Positions 1-8,274 of a stretch of DNA of 49,486 bases are shown one piece after another; the stretch's first letter is position 1, and each line of letters starts with the position of its first letter. The stretch comes from Labilibacter marinus. Its GTDB lineage: Bacteria > Bacteroidota > Bacteroidia > Bacteroidales > Marinilabiliaceae. The position numbers and the translations under genes were made by a program. The stretch lies in NCBI RefSeq assembly GCF_001659685.2, contig NZ_LXYE02000040.1, forward strand, positions 1 through 49,486, written 5' to 3'. The notes under the pieces are model-generated. The model saw nothing but the letters and a program-made list of their open reading frames with translations. It was not told the DNA's origin and did no database searches.

Positions 1-6
1 GGGGCA

Positions 7-63
7 TCACTTGGTGCTCCGATTATTTAAGAAAGAATTAAAAGACAGAGTATATTTTTTCAT
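7..63 (-). CDS. Tiny leader ORF of hairpin-leader unit A (18 aa)
   Basis: The minus strand reads ATG at 63-61 and encodes MKKYTLSFNSFLNNRSTK followed by TGA at 9-7. The ATG follows the same CCTAA-rich leader (complement of 64-83, ending AAACCCTAATCT) that precedes three other tiny ORFs in this window. A hairpin lies just upstream of that leader. The start MKK is shared with two of the other units, but the hydrophobic stretch is weaker. No function is known; it could be a leader peptide or the remnant of the 5' end of a larger gene. What follows it lies off the left edge of the window. Confidence 0.35.
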   Translation of the reverse strand: MKKYTLSFNSFLNNRSTK

Positions 64-83
64 AGATTAGGGTTTAGGTTTAC

Positions 84-115
84 AAAAAGAGCGTTTCAAC
101 GGAAGCGCTCTTTTT
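84..115 (-). repeat. Hairpin of unit A, also a probable terminator
   Basis: Bases 84-97 pair with 102-115 around a 4-nt loop, giving a 14-position stem flanked by A and T tracts. In the sense of the leader ORF (minus strand) the stem contains one C-A mismatch and the loop reads CGTT, exactly as in the unit at 24803-24836. One stem pair differs between the two copies in a compensatory way (G-C here, A-U there). The hairpin sits 20 nt after the stop of the 136-711 gene and has a U tract in that direction, so it can also terminate that gene. Confidence 0.7.
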
Positions 116-135
116 TTTGCACCCTATTATGGTGA

Positions 136-711
136 CTAAATTAATTCGTTGTTGATATAAACCATTAGAGTTTTAAGATCTTCTATTTTTTTAAATTTTA
201 GTTTTTCGCTTTTGATATATTTTTCGAGCTCTGCTATTTTATCAGGAAACAACTCACCCAATTGTTTAAAATTCTTCATTTTAACAAAATCACCCTTAGG
301 CGTTTTAATATAATATTTTGGACTCTGCCTATTATATTGCGGAGGTTTGGCATCTTGATAAGCTTTAGGTTTTTCGGAGGGAGTAAATGTTACTTCATGA
401 ATTGTAAATAAACTATACTTGCCAAGGCTAATAACCTGGGCGTAAGAAAAAGGTGAGGACTTAAACTTTATGGGAATGACTTCAAATAAAGTCTGATCCA
501 ATTTAATTCGATAATATTGCACAGTATCTTTGGTAAAACAAAAGTATTGCTCACCTTTTTTAAGTTCCATTTGGTCGTTAAAAATGTTGTAGCGAACTTT
601 CTCACCTTTATGCTCTTCGTTACCTTTGCTAATCAAAATGGCTTCTTTAAATTCATCATTATAATATGGCGAACCGTTAACCGATTCTTTGTAGCTCTCC
701 CAATCTCTCAT
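136..711 (-). CDS. Body of a Bacteroidota exported protein, separated from its signal peptide by an in-frame stop
   Basis: The 191-aa product contains a pattern I associate with exported Bacteroidota proteins of unknown role: GSPYYNDEF near residues 14-22, then VRYNIFNDQMEL near 39-50, later YYIKTPKG, and a C-terminal Lys-rich part ending with a Tyr-Ile-Asn motif. Such proteins normally begin with a signal peptide, and none is present here. In the same frame immediately upstream, separated only by TAA and two codons, is a 34-codon ORF with a clear signal peptide (718-822). The simplest reading is that one gene of about 228 codons carries a nonsense codon. Translation restarted at 711 would give a cytoplasmic, probably non-functional product. 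Function unknown. Confidence 0.6.
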   Translation of the reverse strand: MRDWESYKESVNGSPYYNDEFKEAILISKGNEEHKGEKVRYNIFNDQMELKKGEQYFCFTKDTVQYYRIKLDQTLFEVIPIKFKSSPFSYAQVISLGKYSLFTIHEVTFTPSEKPKAYQDAKPPQYNRQSPKYYIKTPKGDFVKMKNFKQLGELFPDKIAELEKYIKSEKLKFKKIEDLKTLMVYINNELI

Positions 712-717
712 TTTTAG

Positions 718-822
718 TTACTGTACATCTTGCATCAATGATTGCGCACTTTGAGATATTCCTTGAGCTTTTACCTGAAATATAACTAAGGCTAGAGCTA
801 TAATAAGATATATGTTTTTCAT
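718..822 (-). pseudogene. Signal-peptide fragment upstream of and in frame with the 136-711 ORF
   Basis: ATG at 822-820 begins MKNIYLIIALALVIFQVKAQ, a typical Sec signal peptide with a cleavage site after KA, followed by GISQSAQSLMQDVQ and a TAA at 720-718. The next two codons (Leu, Lys) lead directly into the ATG at 711 in the same frame. The fragment supplies exactly the part that the downstream protein lacks. A nonsense mutation or a sequencing error is the likely cause. Confidence 0.6.
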
Positions 823-954
823 TTGAGAGTGCTTTTTAGATATCTAAAAGTAAGTTTTTTAATAGATTAAAATCGAAAGGTTGCCATAAAATAGGCATTG
901 CTGTAGTATTTTTATGGTTATATTCGAGACGTATTTTTTAAGAAAAGGTAGCTA

Positions 955-1332
955 ATGAAATTTTTAGGGAATTTAATTTGGTTGATATTCGGTGGTTTTA
1001 TGATAGCGATAGAATATCTTATAGCAAGTATTTTAATGATGGTAACCATTGTTGGTATTCCTTTTGGCATGCAGACATTAAAGTTAGCCAGTATTACATT
1101 TTGGCCTTTTGGACGTGAGGCTGTTCCTGCGCAAAGAGCATCTGGTTGTTTGTATACTTTGATGAATGTTATCTGGATTGTTTTTGCTGGTATTTGGATT
1201 GCATTATCTCATGTTTTCTGGGGTTTAATTCTGTGCATAACTATTGTTGGAATACCTTTTGGTCAGCAACATTTTAAGCTAGCATCCGTAGCATTAACAC
1301 CTTTTGGACGAGACATTAGATATAAGAACTAA
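955..1332 (+). CDS. yccF: YccF domain inner-membrane protein
   Basis: This 125-aa protein holds two YccF (DUF307) repeats: TIVGIPFG near residues 31-38 and again near 96-103, each followed by a KLAS...PFGR segment (about 43-54 and 108-119). Each repeat is preceded by a hydrophobic membrane segment, so the protein should be inserted in the cytoplasmic membrane with about four helices. YccF proteins have no agreed function. The length fits the family. It is followed after 10 nt by the DUF417 gene, probably in one operon. Confidence 0.9.
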   Translation: MKFLGNLIWLIFGGFMIAIEYLIASILMMVTIVGIPFGMQTLKLASITFWPFGREAVPAQRASGCLYTLMNVIWIVFAGIWIALSHVFWGLILCITIVGIPFGQQHFKLASVALTPFGRDIRYKN

Positions 1333-1342
1333 ACATTGCATC

Positions 1343-1783
1343 ATGAAGAATTTTATAAGTCGTTTATTTAAAACAATAGGTGTTTTTATACTTAGATATG
1401 GATTAGGCCTAGTGATTATATGGCTTGGCTTTTTAAAATTTAAAAATACCGAAGCTGAGTATACTCACCAACTTATTTCGGGTGGATATTTATCGTGGGT
1501 TTTAAAATATCTTACACCATACGCACTAAACCAAATAATTGCTTATTTACAAATCATTATTGGACTGCTTATCATGCTAAAACCAGTTTCCCGACCTTTA
1601 TCTTTTTGGGGCGGAGTGGTTGCTTCCATTATGTTTTTGTTTAGTATATCTTTGTTATTTACAACCCACGTAGTTTGGCAAACGGGATATGGTTTCCCAG
1701 AATTATCTAAAATAGGACAAACTGTATTAAAAGATTTTGTATTGTTTGGGGCTGCTGCATGGTGTGTGGGAGATAGTGTGTAG
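1343..1783 (+). CDS. DUF417 family membrane protein (RclC/YkgB-like)
   Basis: The 146-aa product (MKNFISRLFK start) has about four membrane helices and the C-terminal signature GFPELSKIGQTVLKDFVL, which matches the GFP-LS-G-VLKD pattern of E. coli RclC, an inner-membrane protein needed for reactive chlorine resistance. An in-frame ATG at 1304 lies inside yccF, so 1343, ten bases after the yccF stop, is the better start. It is shorter than E. coli RclC because the long loop after the first helix is compact. Family membership is firm; a role in oxidant resistance is inferred from the family only. Confidence 0.85.
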   Translation: MKNFISRLFKTIGVFILRYGLGLVIIWLGFLKFKNTEAEYTHQLISGGYLSWVLKYLTPYALNQIIAYLQIIIGLLIMLKPVSRPLSFWGGVVASIMFLFSISLLFTTHVVWQTGYGFPELSKIGQTVLKDFVLFGAAAWCVGDSV

Positions 1784-1805
1784 TTTATAATATTAAAAAA
1801 AGAGG

Positions 1806-2387
1806 ATGGTTAAAAGAGCATGTGTTTTTTGTGCATCAAGTTCAAAAATAGATAAGGTTTATAACGAAGCAGCAATAGAGCTGGGTAATGTATTGGCCGA
1901 AAATAACTGGGCGATGAATTACGGAGGAGGTGCCGTTGGATTAATGGGCGCTGTAGCTGATAGCATGTTGGCAAAGAAAGGTGTGATTACAGGAATAATT
2001 CCTCGCTTTATGGTGGAAGTTGAGTGGGAACACAAAGGCGTAAAGGATATGGTTCATGTAGAAACCATGGCTGAAAGAAAAGAACTTTTAGTAAAGGATG
2101 TGGATGCAGTTATTACTTTACCTGGTAGCACAGGAACCTTAGAGGAGCTTTTTGAGGTTTTATCGAATAAAAAGCTAGGCTTGTTTTCGAAACCTGTCAT
2201 ACTAATCAATACAAATGGTTTCTTTAACCCTTTGATTGCTATGTTAGAAAAAATGATTGAAGAAAACTTTATGCGAGTAGATCATGGCGAATTATGGACT
2301 GTGGTCAATGATCCTAAAGATGTTATTGCAGCTATTGATGCCAATCAAATTTGGCGAGAAGATCCACTTAAAATAGCAACTGTTTAA
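1806..2387 (+). CDS. LOG family protein (TIGR00730 type)
   Basis: A 193-aa Rossmann-fold protein with the family landmarks CVFCASSS (6-13), YGGGAVGLMG (39-48), MAERKELL (88-95) and LPGSTGTLEE (105-114). Members act as nucleoside 5'-monophosphate phosphoribohydrolases (cytokinin-activating LOG enzymes in plants, AMP/CMP/GMP hydrolases in bacteria). The usual PGGxGTxxE motif is PGSTGTLEE here, with Ser for the second Gly; the catalytic Glu and the Arg of the MAERK helix are present. Bacterial substrate unknown. It starts 22 bp after the DUF417 gene. Confidence 0.88.
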   Translation: MVKRACVFCASSSKIDKVYNEAAIELGNVLAENNWAMNYGGGAVGLMGAVADSMLAKKGVITGIIPRFMVEVEWEHKGVKDMVHVETMAERKELLVKDVDAVITLPGSTGTLEELFEVLSNKKLGLFSKPVILINTNGFFNPLIAMLEKMIEENFMRVDHGELWTVVNDPKDVIAAIDANQIWREDPLKIATV

Positions 2388-2416
2388 TTATAGCTTAGAA
2401 AAAACATACAAATTAT

Positions 2417-2424
2417 TATTTTTG
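2417..2424 (+). promoter_or_regulatory. Candidate -7 promoter box for the DUF4271-hemD operon
   Basis: TATTTTTG matches the Bacteroidota -7 consensus TAnnTTTG and ends 15 nt before the ATG at 2440. No clear -33 TTG was seen at the usual distance. Confidence 0.5.
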
Positions 2425-2439
2425 CAGAAAACCCATTGA

Positions 2440-3648
2440 ATGAATCCATCGGCCAACATATATTACACGTTACCACAAGAAAGAGTGTCTAATCCGCAAG
2501 TAAATATTGCTGCCCAAGTCCCAGTTGGTGATTCATTAAAGGTAAATGTTCCAAAACCTTCAATTTCTCAAATTCCTGAAGTACCTAAGCGTTTTCAAAC
2601 ACCCAAGGCACCTATCGTTGTAAAGAAGATTGAGTTTATTCCTTCAGCAAAGGATTCCATTGAATTTAATCTTAAAACAAAATCACAGCAGAATCAAGGT
2701 TTTTTAAATCATACGGTAGTTGATGATTTTCTTGAACCTATCTCGCAAAGCGATAAAATGTGGGTTAAAGGTTCGGTAAATAGTAAAATACAATACCACT
2801 CTGGAGCTAGTCTTGAGGAGAAAGCTGAAGAGAAGCAACAAGACCATGAAGGTGCTAAGCGTAAAGAAAGCGATACAATAAGAGTAATTCCGGTTTCAGA
2901 TTCTACTTATATTACAAGTTCCGATAGTATTAAGGCACAAAATGATTCTATAGATGTAGTCCAAAAAGAGCTTATTGTACAAGAAAAAGTAAATATTGAA
3001 GAAAAAGACTCATCAAGAGATGTATTAACAGGTCTGTTGATTCTAGCTGTGGCTGTAACTGGCGTTATTAGATTAACAAACTTTAAATATCTACAGGATT
3101 TATTTTCTTCAGTTGTTTTTAGTCAGTATGCTCGTAAAATGCAAAAGGAAGAAAATATGCGTAACCAAAAAGCAGGGTTTGCATTAAGTATCCTTTTTCT
3201 ATTTAATACTTCCTTGTTTATATACGAGTACATTCATTACAATAATATCAAAACATTTGTTGATGATAGCCTGATTTTAATACCTATAGCAATGGGTTTA
3301 GTGATGGCTTTTGGTGTTGTGAAAGGATTACTTTACCGTTTTGTGTCGTTTGTTTTTGAAAGCACACAAGAAACCAATGATTATATTTTTTATACCAAAT
3401 TACACGATAAAATATTTGGCTTAATTATTTTACCCGTTATATTGGTAGTGCCATATATCGATCCAGAAGCCTTGCCATTGCTGTTTAATGTGGGGATTGG
3501 AATTTTCATTTTACTGTATATAATACAATTATTTAGAGGATTGTTAATTATTTTAAGAGATGTAGCATCATTGTTTTACATGTTTTTGTATCTTTGTGCC
3601 CTAGAAATTTTGCCTTTAGTTATTATGTATAACATACTTATTAATTAG
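2440..3648 (+). CDS. DUF4271 domain-containing membrane protein
   Basis: This 402-aa protein has an N-terminal half of about 185 residues that is polar, Pro/Lys/Ser-rich and probably disordered, then about six hydrophobic helices in the C-terminal half (first near residues 195-212). The membrane part matches the Bacteroidota DUF4271 family, which is usually encoded directly before uroporphyrinogen-III synthase, as here (36 bp gap). The genomic link to hemD is widely seen in the phylum, but no biochemical role is established. There is no N-terminal signal peptide; the start is placed by the promoter box 16 bp upstream. Confidence 0.8.
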   Translation: MNPSANIYYTLPQERVSNPQVNIAAQVPVGDSLKVNVPKPSISQIPEVPKRFQTPKAPIVVKKIEFIPSAKDSIEFNLKTKSQQNQGFLNHTVVDDFLEPISQSDKMWVKGSVNSKIQYHSGASLEEKAEEKQQDHEGAKRKESDTIRVIPVSDSTYITSSDSIKAQNDSIDVVQKELIVQEKVNIEEKDSSRDVLTGLLILAVAVTGVIRLTNFKYLQDLFSSVVFSQYARKMQKEENMRNQKAGFALSILFLFNTSLFIYEYIHYNNIKTFVDDSLILIPIAMGLVMAFGVVKGLLYRFVSFVFESTQETNDYIFYTKLHDKIFGLIILPVILVVPYIDPEALPLLFNVGIGIFILLYIIQLFRGLLIILRDVASLFYMFLYLCALEILPLVIMYNILIN

Positions 3649-3683
3649 GCATTAGGAACAGTGAAATTAAAATAAACAACGTT

Positions 3684-4436
3684 TTGAAGATTAAAAGAAT
3701 TCTGGTTTCCCAGCCAAAACCACAAACTGAAAAGTCTCCTTACTTCGAATTAGCTGATAAAAGCAATGTAAAAATTGATTTTCGTCCGTTTATTCAGGTA
3801 GAGAGCGTACCCACTAAAGAATTCCGTACGCAAAAGGTAAATATACTTGACCATACAGCGGTCATTTTTACCAGCAGAACAGCGATCGATAATTATTTTC
3901 GTGTTGCTGAAGAGATGAGAATCACTGTACCAGACTCCATGAAGTATTTTTGTATTTCTGAAGCTACGGCTTATTATTTACAAAAGTATATCGTTTATCG
4001 TAAAAGAAAGATTTTTCATTCAACAGGTAAATTCCCTGACTTAATTGAGGTAATCAAAAAGCACAAGGATGAAACTTATTTAGTGCCTCTTTCGGATATT
4101 CATAAACAAGAGATTCCTGATTTATTGGATAAGAATAAAATCAAGTACTCAAAAGCTATCTTATACAGAACTGTAAGCAGTGACTTGAGCGATTTGAAAG
4201 ATATCAATTACGATATTCTAGTATTCTTTAGCCCTTCAGGAATTGCAAGTTTGTTGCAAAATTTCCCTGATTGGGATCAGAATGAAACAAAAATTGCATC
4301 ATTCGGACCTGCAACAGCTAAAGCGGTAAAAGAAGCAGGTTATCGTTTAGATATTCAGGCTCCAATGCCACAAGCTCCATCTATGACGATGGCACTTGAG
4401 CAGTTTATTAAAAAGCACAATAAGGCTCAAAAGTAA
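3684..4436 (+). CDS. hemD: Uroporphyrinogen-III synthase
   Basis: The 250-aa product fits HemD, the cytoplasmic enzyme that cyclises hydroxymethylbilane to uroporphyrinogen III in tetrapyrrole synthesis. It opens with the ILVSQPKPQ segment typical of Bacteroidota HemD. It has the two-domain pattern with AVIFTSRTAIDNYF in the first domain and ILVFFSPSGIASL plus IASFGPATAKAVKEAGY in the second. The start codon is TTG. It follows the DUF4271 gene and ends 25 bp before a strong terminator, so the two genes form a transcription unit. Confidence 0.88.
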   Translation: MKIKRILVSQPKPQTEKSPYFELADKSNVKIDFRPFIQVESVPTKEFRTQKVNILDHTAVIFTSRTAIDNYFRVAEEMRITVPDSMKYFCISEATAYYLQKYIVYRKRKIFHSTGKFPDLIEVIKKHKDETYLVPLSDIHKQEIPDLLDKNKIKYSKAILYRTVSSDLSDLKDINYDILVFFSPSGIASLLQNFPDWDQNETKIASFGPATAKAVKEAGYRLDIQAPMPQAPSMTMALEQFIKKHNKAQK

Positions 4437-4460
4437 ATTCTAGAATTTATATCATATATT

Positions 4461-4489
4461 AAAGGGCATTTTTTAATGCCCTTTTTTTC
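4461..4489 (+). terminator. Rho-independent terminator after hemD
   Basis: AAAGGGCATT (4461-4470) pairs perfectly with AATGCCCTTT (4475-4484) around a TTTT loop, followed by a T tract to 4488. Confidence 0.85.
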
Positions 4490-4509
4490 GCCCAAATAGT
4501 AAGCACCCA

Positions 4510-4929
4510 ATGCCCCAAGAGTCTTTCAAATTTCCTAAAAAAGAAAAGTTATGCAGCCACATTGTTATTGAGGAGCTGTTTTCAAAAGGAGAGTCTTTTG
4601 TGTGTTTTCCTTTTAGAGTCATTTACTTGCCCACAGAATTACCCGAGGATGTACCTGCTCAAGTACTTTTTAGTGTTTCGAAAAGGCGATTTAAAAGAGC
4701 TGTGCATCGCAACCTATTAAAAAGAAGAAGTAGAGAAGCTTATCGTTTAACCAGAGGTGCGTTTATTGAATATCTGGAAAAATCAGATCAACAAATAGCT
4801 TTTGCAATGGTTTATATATCAGGTGATCAGTTGCCATATGCTAAAATTTGTAAGGGTATGAAAAAGGGCATGAAAAAGTTGGAGGAAAAGCTGATAGAAA
4901 AACAGGCAAAGGAAGATGTGGTTGACTAA
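4510..4929 (+). CDS. rnpA: Ribonuclease P protein component
   Basis: A 139-aa basic protein. The RNase P protein signature is visible near the middle: [19 protein letters not shown] with the following EAYR helix, the conserved Arg-rich RNA-binding region that contacts the RNase P RNA and pre-tRNA leader. The N-terminal [19 protein letters not shown] matches the family. It overlaps yidD by 14 bp, so the two are translationally coupled. The usual neighbours rpmH, yidC and dnaA are absent, as often in Bacteroidota. Confidence 0.93.
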   Translation: MPQESFKFPKKEKLCSHIVIEELFSKGESFVCFPFRVIYLPTELPEDVPAQVLFSVSKRRFKRAVHRNLLKRRSREAYRLTRGAFIEYLEKSDQQIAFAMVYISGDQLPYAKICKGMKKGMKKLEEKLIEKQAKEDVVD

Positions 4930-5164
4930 TATTTACAAAAGCATTGTGTCGGGTATTGTGTTTATACTCATTATACCTATAAAAATATATCAGTATACTA
5001 TTTCTCCTATGCTTGGAGCTGCTTGCAGATATACTCCAAGCTGTTCTACCTATAGTATTCAAGCCTTAAAAAAGCATGGCCCCATTAAAGGAAGTTATTT
5101 AGCGATTAAAAGAATATTGAGCTGTAATCCGTGGGGTGGACATGGGCACGATCCAGTTCCATAG
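4916..5164 (+). CDS. yidD: Membrane protein insertion efficiency factor YidD
   Basis: An 82-aa protein with the family motif YQYTISPML, the Cys-rich [19 protein letters not shown] segment and the terminal [13 protein letters not shown]. YidD is a small membrane-associated protein that assists YidC-dependent membrane insertion. The ATG at 4916 lies inside rnpA in another frame, giving a 14-bp overlap and clear translational coupling. The N-terminal hydrophobic stretch (about residues 7-22) is the membrane-association helix. Confidence 0.93.
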   Translation: MWLTNIYKSIVSGIVFILIIPIKIYQYTISPMLGAACRYTPSCSTYSIQALKKHGPIKGSYLAIKRILSCNPWGGHGHDPVP

Positions 5165-5245
5165 CAGGATATTGGTAAATTTTAAAATCATCATAGAAAA
5201 TAACATTAAAAAGATTATTTTCGTGAGTTAATTAATATAAATAAA

Positions 5246-5584
5246 ATGGAATCAACCAGACAAAAGAAGATATCGAGATTGTTACAGCGTGAAATAAGTG
5301 AAATATTTATGCGCGAAGCAAAATCGTTGACGTTAGGGACGATGGTGACTGTTTCCAAAGTTCGAATTTCTCCAGACTTAGGTCTTGCACGAGCATATAT
5401 AAGTATTTTCCCTACTGGTAAAAGGGATGAGGTATATAGTGAAATTGAAGCCCATACTTCCGGCATTCGACGTCATTTAGGAATGCGAGTAGGTAAACAA
5501 TTAAGAGTTGTGCCTAATTTGCAATTTTTTGTAGATGACTCATTAGATTACATTGATAATATTGACCGCCTGTTAAAAGACTAA
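5246..5584 (+). CDS. rbfA: Ribosome-binding factor A
   Basis: The 112-aa product has the RbfA KH-fold pattern: RQKKISRLLQREISEIF at the N-terminus, LGTMVTVSKVRISPDLGLARAY with the central SPDL motif, then SGIRRHLGMRVGKQLRVVPNL and FVDDSLDY near the end. RbfA binds 30S precursors and helps 16S rRNA 5' end maturation. It is followed after 2 bp by a methyltransferase gene, suggesting one operon through the 6429 permease. Confidence 0.93.
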   Translation: MESTRQKKISRLLQREISEIFMREAKSLTLGTMVTVSKVRISPDLGLARAYISIFPTGKRDEVYSEIEAHTSGIRRHLGMRVGKQLRVVPNLQFFVDDSLDYIDNIDRLLKD

Positions 5585-5586
5585 TC

Positions 5587-6414
5587 ATGCAGTACGATCC
5601 AATAAAGAAGAGCTTGGGTAAGGTTTTTAACCAATCCCCTTCGTTGCGAATTTTGTTTTATAAACTTTTAGATTTATTGTTGCTACGTTCATGGCATATT
5701 CGTAAAGAAATACGTGCTTGGTCTAAAAAAGTAGCTAACGATATCAACGTGTTAGATGCAGGTTCGGGTTTCGGACAATATGTGTATTATCTATCTTCAA
5801 AGAACAAAGGTTGGAACATCACTGGGTTAGATGTTAAAACGGAGCAAATTGAAGATTGCAACCAGTTTTTCACCAAGATAAACCGTCAGGATAGAGTTAA
5901 GTTTGAGTTTGCCGACTTAACCAAGTTGGATCAAGAAGAAATGTATGATCTAGTTGTATCTGTGGATGTAATGGAGCACATTGAGGATGACGAAGGTGTT
6001 TTTAAGAATATTTATCATGCTATGAATCATGGAGGTATGATGCTGATTTCTACACCTAGCGACCAAGGAGGTTCTGATGCACATCATCACGAAGCAGAAC
6101 ACGAAGATGGTGTAACAGGCTTTATTGATGAACATGTTCGCGACGGTTATAACCTTCAAGAAATTATTCAAAAATTAAAGAAAGCAGGGTTTAAAGATAT
6201 TGACGCTAGATATTCGTACGGACTACCTGGGAAAATATCTTGGAAGCTTTCGATGAAATACCCTATCGTAATGCTGAATGCCTCTAAAGCATTTTTTATT
6301 CTATTACCTTTCTACTATTTAATTACTTTTCCTTTATCCTTTATCCTCAATGTTATGGATGTAAAAGGAAAGCATAAAAAAGGAACCGGCCTAATTGTTA
6401 AGGCATTTAAATAA
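5587..6414 (+). CDS. Class I SAM-dependent methyltransferase with C-terminal membrane segment
   Basis: A 275-aa protein with a SAM-binding motif I, VLDAGSGFGQYV (about 55-66), the acidic residue of motif II in ITGLDVK, and VVSVDVMEHIEDDEG (motif IV area). The C-terminal part carries two hydrophobic stretches (about 228-258), so the enzyme is probably anchored to the membrane. A His-rich loop (AHHHEAEHED) follows the catalytic domain. Substrate cannot be read from the sequence; a small lipid, quinone or polysaccharide precursor are all possible. The start is 2 bp after rbfA and the gene ends 14 bp before the permease gene. Confidence 0.8.
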   Translation: MQYDPIKKSLGKVFNQSPSLRILFYKLLDLLLLRSWHIRKEIRAWSKKVANDINVLDAGSGFGQYVYYLSSKNKGWNITGLDVKTEQIEDCNQFFTKINRQDRVKFEFADLTKLDQEEMYDLVVSVDVMEHIEDDEGVFKNIYHAMNHGGMMLISTPSDQGGSDAHHHEAEHEDGVTGFIDEHVRDGYNLQEIIQKLKKAGFKDIDARYSYGLPGKISWKLSMKYPIVMLNASKAFFILLPFYYLITFPLSFILNVMDVKGKHKKGTGLIVKAFK

Positions 6415-6428
6415 TACGTTTTAAACAG

Positions 6429-7664
6429 ATGAAACTTATCTTTCAAATAGCGTTAAAGTTTCTTTTCGGAAAAAAATCGAAGGGTATCATTAATGTTATT
6501 TCAACCATCTCTATTGTTGGGGTGGGTGTGGGTTCGTTGGCTTTATTGGCGGTATTATCTGTTTTTAACGGACTCCATGGATTAATAGGTAGTCTGTATG
6601 GTTCCTTTGATCCTGATTTTAAAATAACGGCAGTTGAGGGTAAATTCTTTTCGATAGATTCACTTAATATTCAGCAAATAAAAGATATTGATGGTGTAGA
6701 TTATGTTTCGCAAATGGTGGAAGATAATGCGCTATTAAAGTATGGAGAGCGACAGTCCTCCGATGCCATTGTTATGGGAGTTGATTCGACCTTTACTAAG
6801 GTAAGCGAAATAGATTCAATTATTGTTGAAGGACGATTTAATTTAAAGGATAAGCATGGTTATGGAGGTGTTATTGGGTATACTCTAGCCGACCAACTAG
6901 CTATTCGACCAACTTTTATGACTCCTTTAGTTATCTACGTTCCTGAACGAAATAAAAAGATAAGCCTCTTTAATCCTAGCGAGGCTTTTAATAGTAGCTA
7001 CTTGCATCCTAAAGGGATTTTTATGGTCAAGCAAATGGATTATGATTCTCGCTACCTGATTATAGATCTTGAATTAGCACGCGAGTTATTTAGGTATCGT
7101 GCAAATGAAGTAACAAGCTTGGCAGTATCTATAAACCCAGAAGCGTCAATAGAGCATGTACAAAAGCAACTTACACAACTAGTTGGTAGTGCGTTTTCAG
7201 TTAAGAACAGACAACAACAGCATGCTAGCTTTTATAAGATGATGGGGATTGAAAAGCTAATGGCTTACCTTATTCTTTGTTTTATACTCATTATTGCCAC
7301 CTTTAATTTAATAGGCACTATGTCGATGCTTATCTTCGATAAAAAAGAGGGCATTAAAACCTTAAAAAGCATTGGTGCAGATAAAAAGATGGTGACCAGA
7401 GTCTTCCTACTAGAAGGCTGGCTAATTTCTTTGATTGGTGTATTCTCAGGTGTTGGGTTAGGTGTTATTCTGGTGCTTGCTCAACAGCATTTAGGTATTA
7501 TAAAATTTGCTGGTGGCGGAAGCTTTGTGGTAGATGCCTATCCTGTGAAGCTACTTATTCCAGATATCTTTCTAACTATCGTTACTGTTACGTCAATAGG
7601 GTTTCTAGCCACCATTTATCCTGTAAAGTCTATCGTAGGAAAGTACTTCGACGATTTAAAGTAA
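6429..7664 (+). CDS. FtsX-like ABC permease, LolC/LolE type
   Basis: The 411-aa protein has an N-terminal helix in the pattern VISTISIVGVGVGSLALLAV, a long periplasmic MacB-like domain (about 50-270), and three C-terminal helices beginning near MAYLILCFILIIATFNLIG. IFDKKEGIKTLKSIGADKKMV is the cytoplasmic coupling segment typical of lipoprotein-releasing permeases. It probably works with a LolD ATPase encoded elsewhere to release lipoproteins from the inner membrane. Bacteroidota often encode a single LolC/E-like subunit in a rbfA-methyltransferase context like this one. Confidence 0.85.
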   Translation: MKLIFQIALKFLFGKKSKGIINVISTISIVGVGVGSLALLAVLSVFNGLHGLIGSLYGSFDPDFKITAVEGKFFSIDSLNIQQIKDIDGVDYVSQMVEDNALLKYGERQSSDAIVMGVDSTFTKVSEIDSIIVEGRFNLKDKHGYGGVIGYTLADQLAIRPTFMTPLVIYVPERNKKISLFNPSEAFNSSYLHPKGIFMVKQMDYDSRYLIIDLELARELFRYRANEVTSLAVSINPEASIEHVQKQLTQLVGSAFSVKNRQQQHASFYKMMGIEKLMAYLILCFILIIATFNLIGTMSMLIFDKKEGIKTLKSIGADKKMVTRVFLLEGWLISLIGVFSGVGLGVILVLAQQHLGIIKFAGGGSFVVDAYPVKLLIPDIFLTIVTVTSIGFLATIYPVKSIVGKYFDDLK

Positions 7665-7803
7665 ACAGTCTTCCCAACCTACGTCAACATAGGAAGAATA
7701 GCATATATCTAACTCGGTAATGTAGCCTACTGACTCATAAGTACTTGATTTCGGTTCAATATTTTCGTATATTAAGTATAATCTGTATCTAAAACTCCTA
7801 GCT

Positions 7804-8262
7804 ATGATTATAAACTATCAATTTATAGAAGCTAAAGGCTTATTGATTAAACGATATTTTGACGAGTTTAATTTGGAACAACATGTGCTAAGCATGACGG
7901 AGATAATTAGTCAACCCAGTTGGAATAACGTGGAAAGAGTGCTAACCGATGCCCGAGAATTGGATCCCAGAGGCGTGTACAAAAATATTGATGCGATAGT
8001 CTCCTTCAGAAAAGAAGTTATTAAAAAAGAGTATTTGGATGTATTCATCGTTGACTCTCCATTACTGACTGTAGCGACTTTTTTAATGCAGGAAAAACTC
8101 AATAAACTCAATTTTGACTTTAGGTATTGCTCTACTGTTTATCAAGCGGAGAAGTTATTAGAGATTAGTGAAACGGACTTCGATTTAACAGAACACCTAA
8201 ACAGTTTAAGTAAAAATAAACTAGGAAAGCTAAAGTTTATAAAACCGATTATTAATTTATAA
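7804..8262 (+). CDS. Hypothetical protein, possibly STAS/SpoIIAA-like
   Basis: A 152-aa soluble protein with no signal peptide. The opening pattern (INYQFIEAKGLLIKRYFDEF) and the alternating strands and helices, including VLTDARELDPRG and VFIVDSPLLTVATFLM, resemble Bacteroidota proteins of about 130-150 residues that look like SpoIIAA/STAS folds. I recognise the general shape but no named family or active site. It stands alone, 139 bp after the permease gene and convergent with ogt; no terminator hairpin is evident between them. Confidence 0.6.
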   Translation: MIINYQFIEAKGLLIKRYFDEFNLEQHVLSMTEIISQPSWNNVERVLTDARELDPRGVYKNIDAIVSFRKEVIKKEYLDVFIVDSPLLTVATFLMQEKLNKLNFDFRYCSTVYQAEKLLEISETDFDLTEHLNSLSKNKLGKLKFIKPIINL

Positions 8263-8274
8263 TTTAATCTCTAT

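Noticed and set aside
1304-1342. Upstream in-frame ATG of the DUF417 gene
   Set aside because: It lies inside yccF; the start at 1343 matches the family N-terminus and follows the yccF stop.
7665-7803. tRNA or small RNA in the gap after the permease gene
   Set aside because: No cloverleaf, terminator or paired structure could be made out by eye.
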